Positions 61,661 through 64,000 of a DNA stretch of 64,000 nt are shown here, piece after piece. The translations under genes and the position numbers were made by a program. Below the pieces are notes generated by a model, which saw only the letters and a list, made by a program, of their open reading frames with translations, was not told the origin of the DNA and did not search any database. This DNA comes from Adiantum capillus-veneris (Eukaryota > Streptophyta > Polypodiopsida > Polypodiales > Pteridaceae), in contig CM043959.1 in NCBI GenBank assembly GCA_014529385.2, positions 91,739,529 through 91,803,528 of the forward strand, in the 5' to 3' direction. How positions within the stretch are numbered: position 1 is the first letter of the stretch; each line of letters starts with the position of its first letter.

Positions 61661-63921
61661 CTTGGATTGTGAAACCGGCCCGTGGGGCGGTAGGCTTTGG
61701 CTTTCACCCGAAATTCTTTACTTTAGACACACACACAGAGCACTTTGCAAAGGGAACCTGCGACGGAAATTAACACTTATGCACACACACGGCTCGGAAG
61801 CTAGAATGCTCCGAGCAAACGCCGACAACCTCTAGGCCCCAAAATTGGCGTCCCTTTCGGTATTTTTTTATATTTGAGAGGGTAAATTACAAAGAAGAGT
61901 CCTGGGAATCCTTTATCTGTATCAAGCTAGATACCACTTGCTTTGGCCAAATTTCGGTAACATAACAGCCCCAAAACTTGCGCGAAACCAATTTCCCTAC
62001 TGGAACTCTCTTCCATTGCCATAAACCCTTTGATTCCTGCCCAAAAACAGTAAATTCAGCACGCTGTATTTACTGGTTTTTGCCCTGTTTTCAGTCCTAA
62101 ACAGTCTCCTAACTGTCCTCTGCCAATGGGGCACTATCCCCAATGGTTCTAGCATCTGTATGGCTGAAAAACAGTCAATTTACAGCGCATACACAGCACT
62201 GAAAACGCACTTGTACGGTGAGGTTATGACCCTCACCGGTGCCTGCTTTGGAGCAGTTAGCTACCCCTGTTCCTGCTCAAGGAGGCTCTTACCTCAGCAC
62301 AAAAGCATGAAACCACACAACTGTACATCAGTCAAATGAAGAGCCCTCTTGTGGGGCATCACATAACTGCACTTAGGGGAGAGAGAGAGCAGTGTGTAGT
62401 GTGCAAGGCATCACTCCTAGCACCATATTGTACATGAGAGGGAAAAAAAGCACTCCATAGCTCTTAACCTGTGACAAAACTCTCAAAATGAAGCATCCCC
62501 CAGCATAAATCGAGCGCCCCCTCTTTTGCGCTTGACCTGTAATGCATCTGTGAACAAATGGATGCAAAAGGGGAATATTTCTATGGCTGCCAAAACCTGC
62601 ATATCACTAAAAACGCAGCAAAACAGCCCTGTAAACACGCATCTGATGCCTTCCAATGCTGAAAATGAGCTCCTTGGTCCTAGGTAAAGTCATGGGAAGC
62701 TCAAAAAAGGAGAGAAATGGCTGAAAATCACAGTTATCAGCCTCCAAAACTGCTCCAAAAAGTCCGTTACGAGTTCTGTTCTCCCAAACTTGGTAAATTG
62801 GCCAAAAAGTGCCACTTGGCACTCATGCATGCAATTTCCCCGCATTGGGCTTCCTGCTTAAAAATCTCTCAACTGGTGCATTAGTTGACTTTGCAGCAGA
62901 GTAATAAAATGTTCCCCTAGTCATACCGAAGGTAATGACGCGAACACATTTCACGGCCCAAAATAGCAGTTTCCTAAATATTAGGAAATGATTCCATTGG
63001 GCTCCCATTGATCATCTGACCATCTATCCTCAATGGGACCCCATCCACGAGTGCAATGTGGCCAAACTGTCGGATACTTCATGTTGGTAGTCCCACCTTG
63101 ACTTTATGCCTTTATTGAGTTCACTTCCTGACCTACATGATCTTGCTCTGAGCCTAGACATCCTCTTACTATACAAATTCCAGTGTCGACCACTTCCCGT
63201 CTGCGGATGAAACTACCATTCACATTGGCCATACCATGTCCGGCCGTTTGCTACTTCAAAAAGAGGATCTCAAAAATAAAACAAAAATCATTAGAAAGAA
63301 ACCAACAACTAAGGTTAGCAGTTGCCACGTCCTCGTGACAGATTGCCCTACCTACTGACAGGACACCATCCGATGGTGGTCCGTGCGGTCTATCGATGAC
63401 TGCTGCAGCTTACGGTAGCTTCTACAGTGCAGACTATTTAGTCTCGCTTTCCTTGTTTTGGAGGACGTTTGCAGCGCAGATTGCTACATCTCGCCTTCCT
63501 AGAGTTTTACACAACTTAGCCACCTAGCCACACTCGGTTACAGGTTCATGCATTGACAGGCTTCCGATCATTCTCATGACAGTTCCTGGGCTTCCCATTT
63601 CCTCCATACAGTTTGACCACAGACACCACAGATCCTATTGGGCGGGAAACTTACAAATCTATTGGCACTTCTTTCACAACAAGGAGTTGTTTTCACACTT
63701 AGTTTCGGACCTTCACGCAGTATCTTCACCCTATATCGACGGAGTAGAGCAATTTGTTACATTGCTCGTGACGGCACTTTACCATGGAGATTTCTCGGAG
63801 GTTGGGACACCCCAGACAGTCGCTACACTCATGGAGTATCCTTCAGTGGACATCGCAACAGACATCTTCATCCTTTGCCTCACATCTTCGGTTTCATGTG
63901 GTTTGTTCAACATCGGGTGTT

Positions 63922-63930
63922 AAGAGGGGG
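63922..63930 (+). other. Polypurine tract of the right-end LTR element
   Basis: aagaggggg immediately before TGTTAAGACTT. Confidence 0.65.
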
Positions 63931-64000
63931 TGTTAAGACTTACACCACTCTGCTGCTTCACAGGTCTAGGGCATGCATGTACGGCTAGTGTGCCTCCGGG

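Larger units (their letters stand above)
60958..64000 (+). mobile_element. LTR retrotransposon, partial (runs off the window), no pol recognised
   Basis: TGTTAGACTTACACCACTCTG at 60958 recurs as TGTTAAGACTTACACCACTC at 63931. The second copy is preceded by aagaggggg, a good polypurine tract, so 63931 should begin the 3' LTR of a plus-strand element about 3 kb long without it. The right end and target duplication are outside the window (left candidate AGTAT). I see no protease, integrase or reverse transcriptase in between, so it looks non-autonomous. Near 61835-61870, aggccccaaaattggcgtcc plus ctttcggtatt resembles the middle of the gypsy LTR (ggccccaaagactggcgccc). No standard primer site was located, so the 5' LTR end is unknown. 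Confidence 0.7.

Overview
The window is nuclear DNA from a land plant with a large, repeat-dense genome. A fern or a similar homosporous lineage is the best guess, because decayed PPR repeat coding is everywhere (YAKCG and DAITYACxLKACGT motifs on both strands), single genes sit among nested LTR retrotransposons, and there are conventional GT-AG introns. The species is inferred, not shown. Only two host genes look intact: a small secreted cysteine-containing protein at 6237-6611 (+) and a five-exon sulfotransferase at 58278-60024 (-).

Layout. 1-2382 is a PPR-derived block that recurs at 53882-56073. 2500-4700 holds a decayed LINE on the minus strand. 5057-7240 holds microsatellites and the secreted-protein gene. 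7240-15345 is a tandem array of four damaged copies of an unrecognised acidic gene family, followed by that family's C-terminal module (15337-15972). 16630-17860 is a plus-strand PPR relic. 18572-35274 is a three-level nest proved by three target-site duplications: copia-A (GTGTT) carries a large internal inversion and was invaded by a chromodomain Ty3/gypsy element (ATGGC), which was itself invaded by an intact young copia-B (TGAAG). 35940-46747 is another copy of the unknown family, split by a non-autonomous LTR element (CCACT) whose right LTR holds copia-C (GAAAA), which lacks its reverse transcriptase core. 46690-47470 holds copia gag and PPR relics.

47480-53560 is strikingly AT-rich and holds a Helitron-type element: a Rep/PIF1-helicase polyprotein with scattered stops (47876-51436), followed on the same strand by a gene I can reconstruct as five exons (51507-53302) ending in a GIY-YIG nuclease domain. 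A spliced homing-type nuclease beside a Helitron replicase is the most unusual item here. The right end holds short tandem duplications, the sulfotransferase, and an LTR element that runs off the window (60958-64000).

How the parts relate. Most of the window is mobile-element history rather than cooperating genes. The Helitron Rep/helicase and the GIY-YIG gene may form one mobile unit. The unknown acidic family occurs at two sites and has been amplified at one and interrupted at the other. Helitron termini and the ends of several relics could not be fixed by eye.
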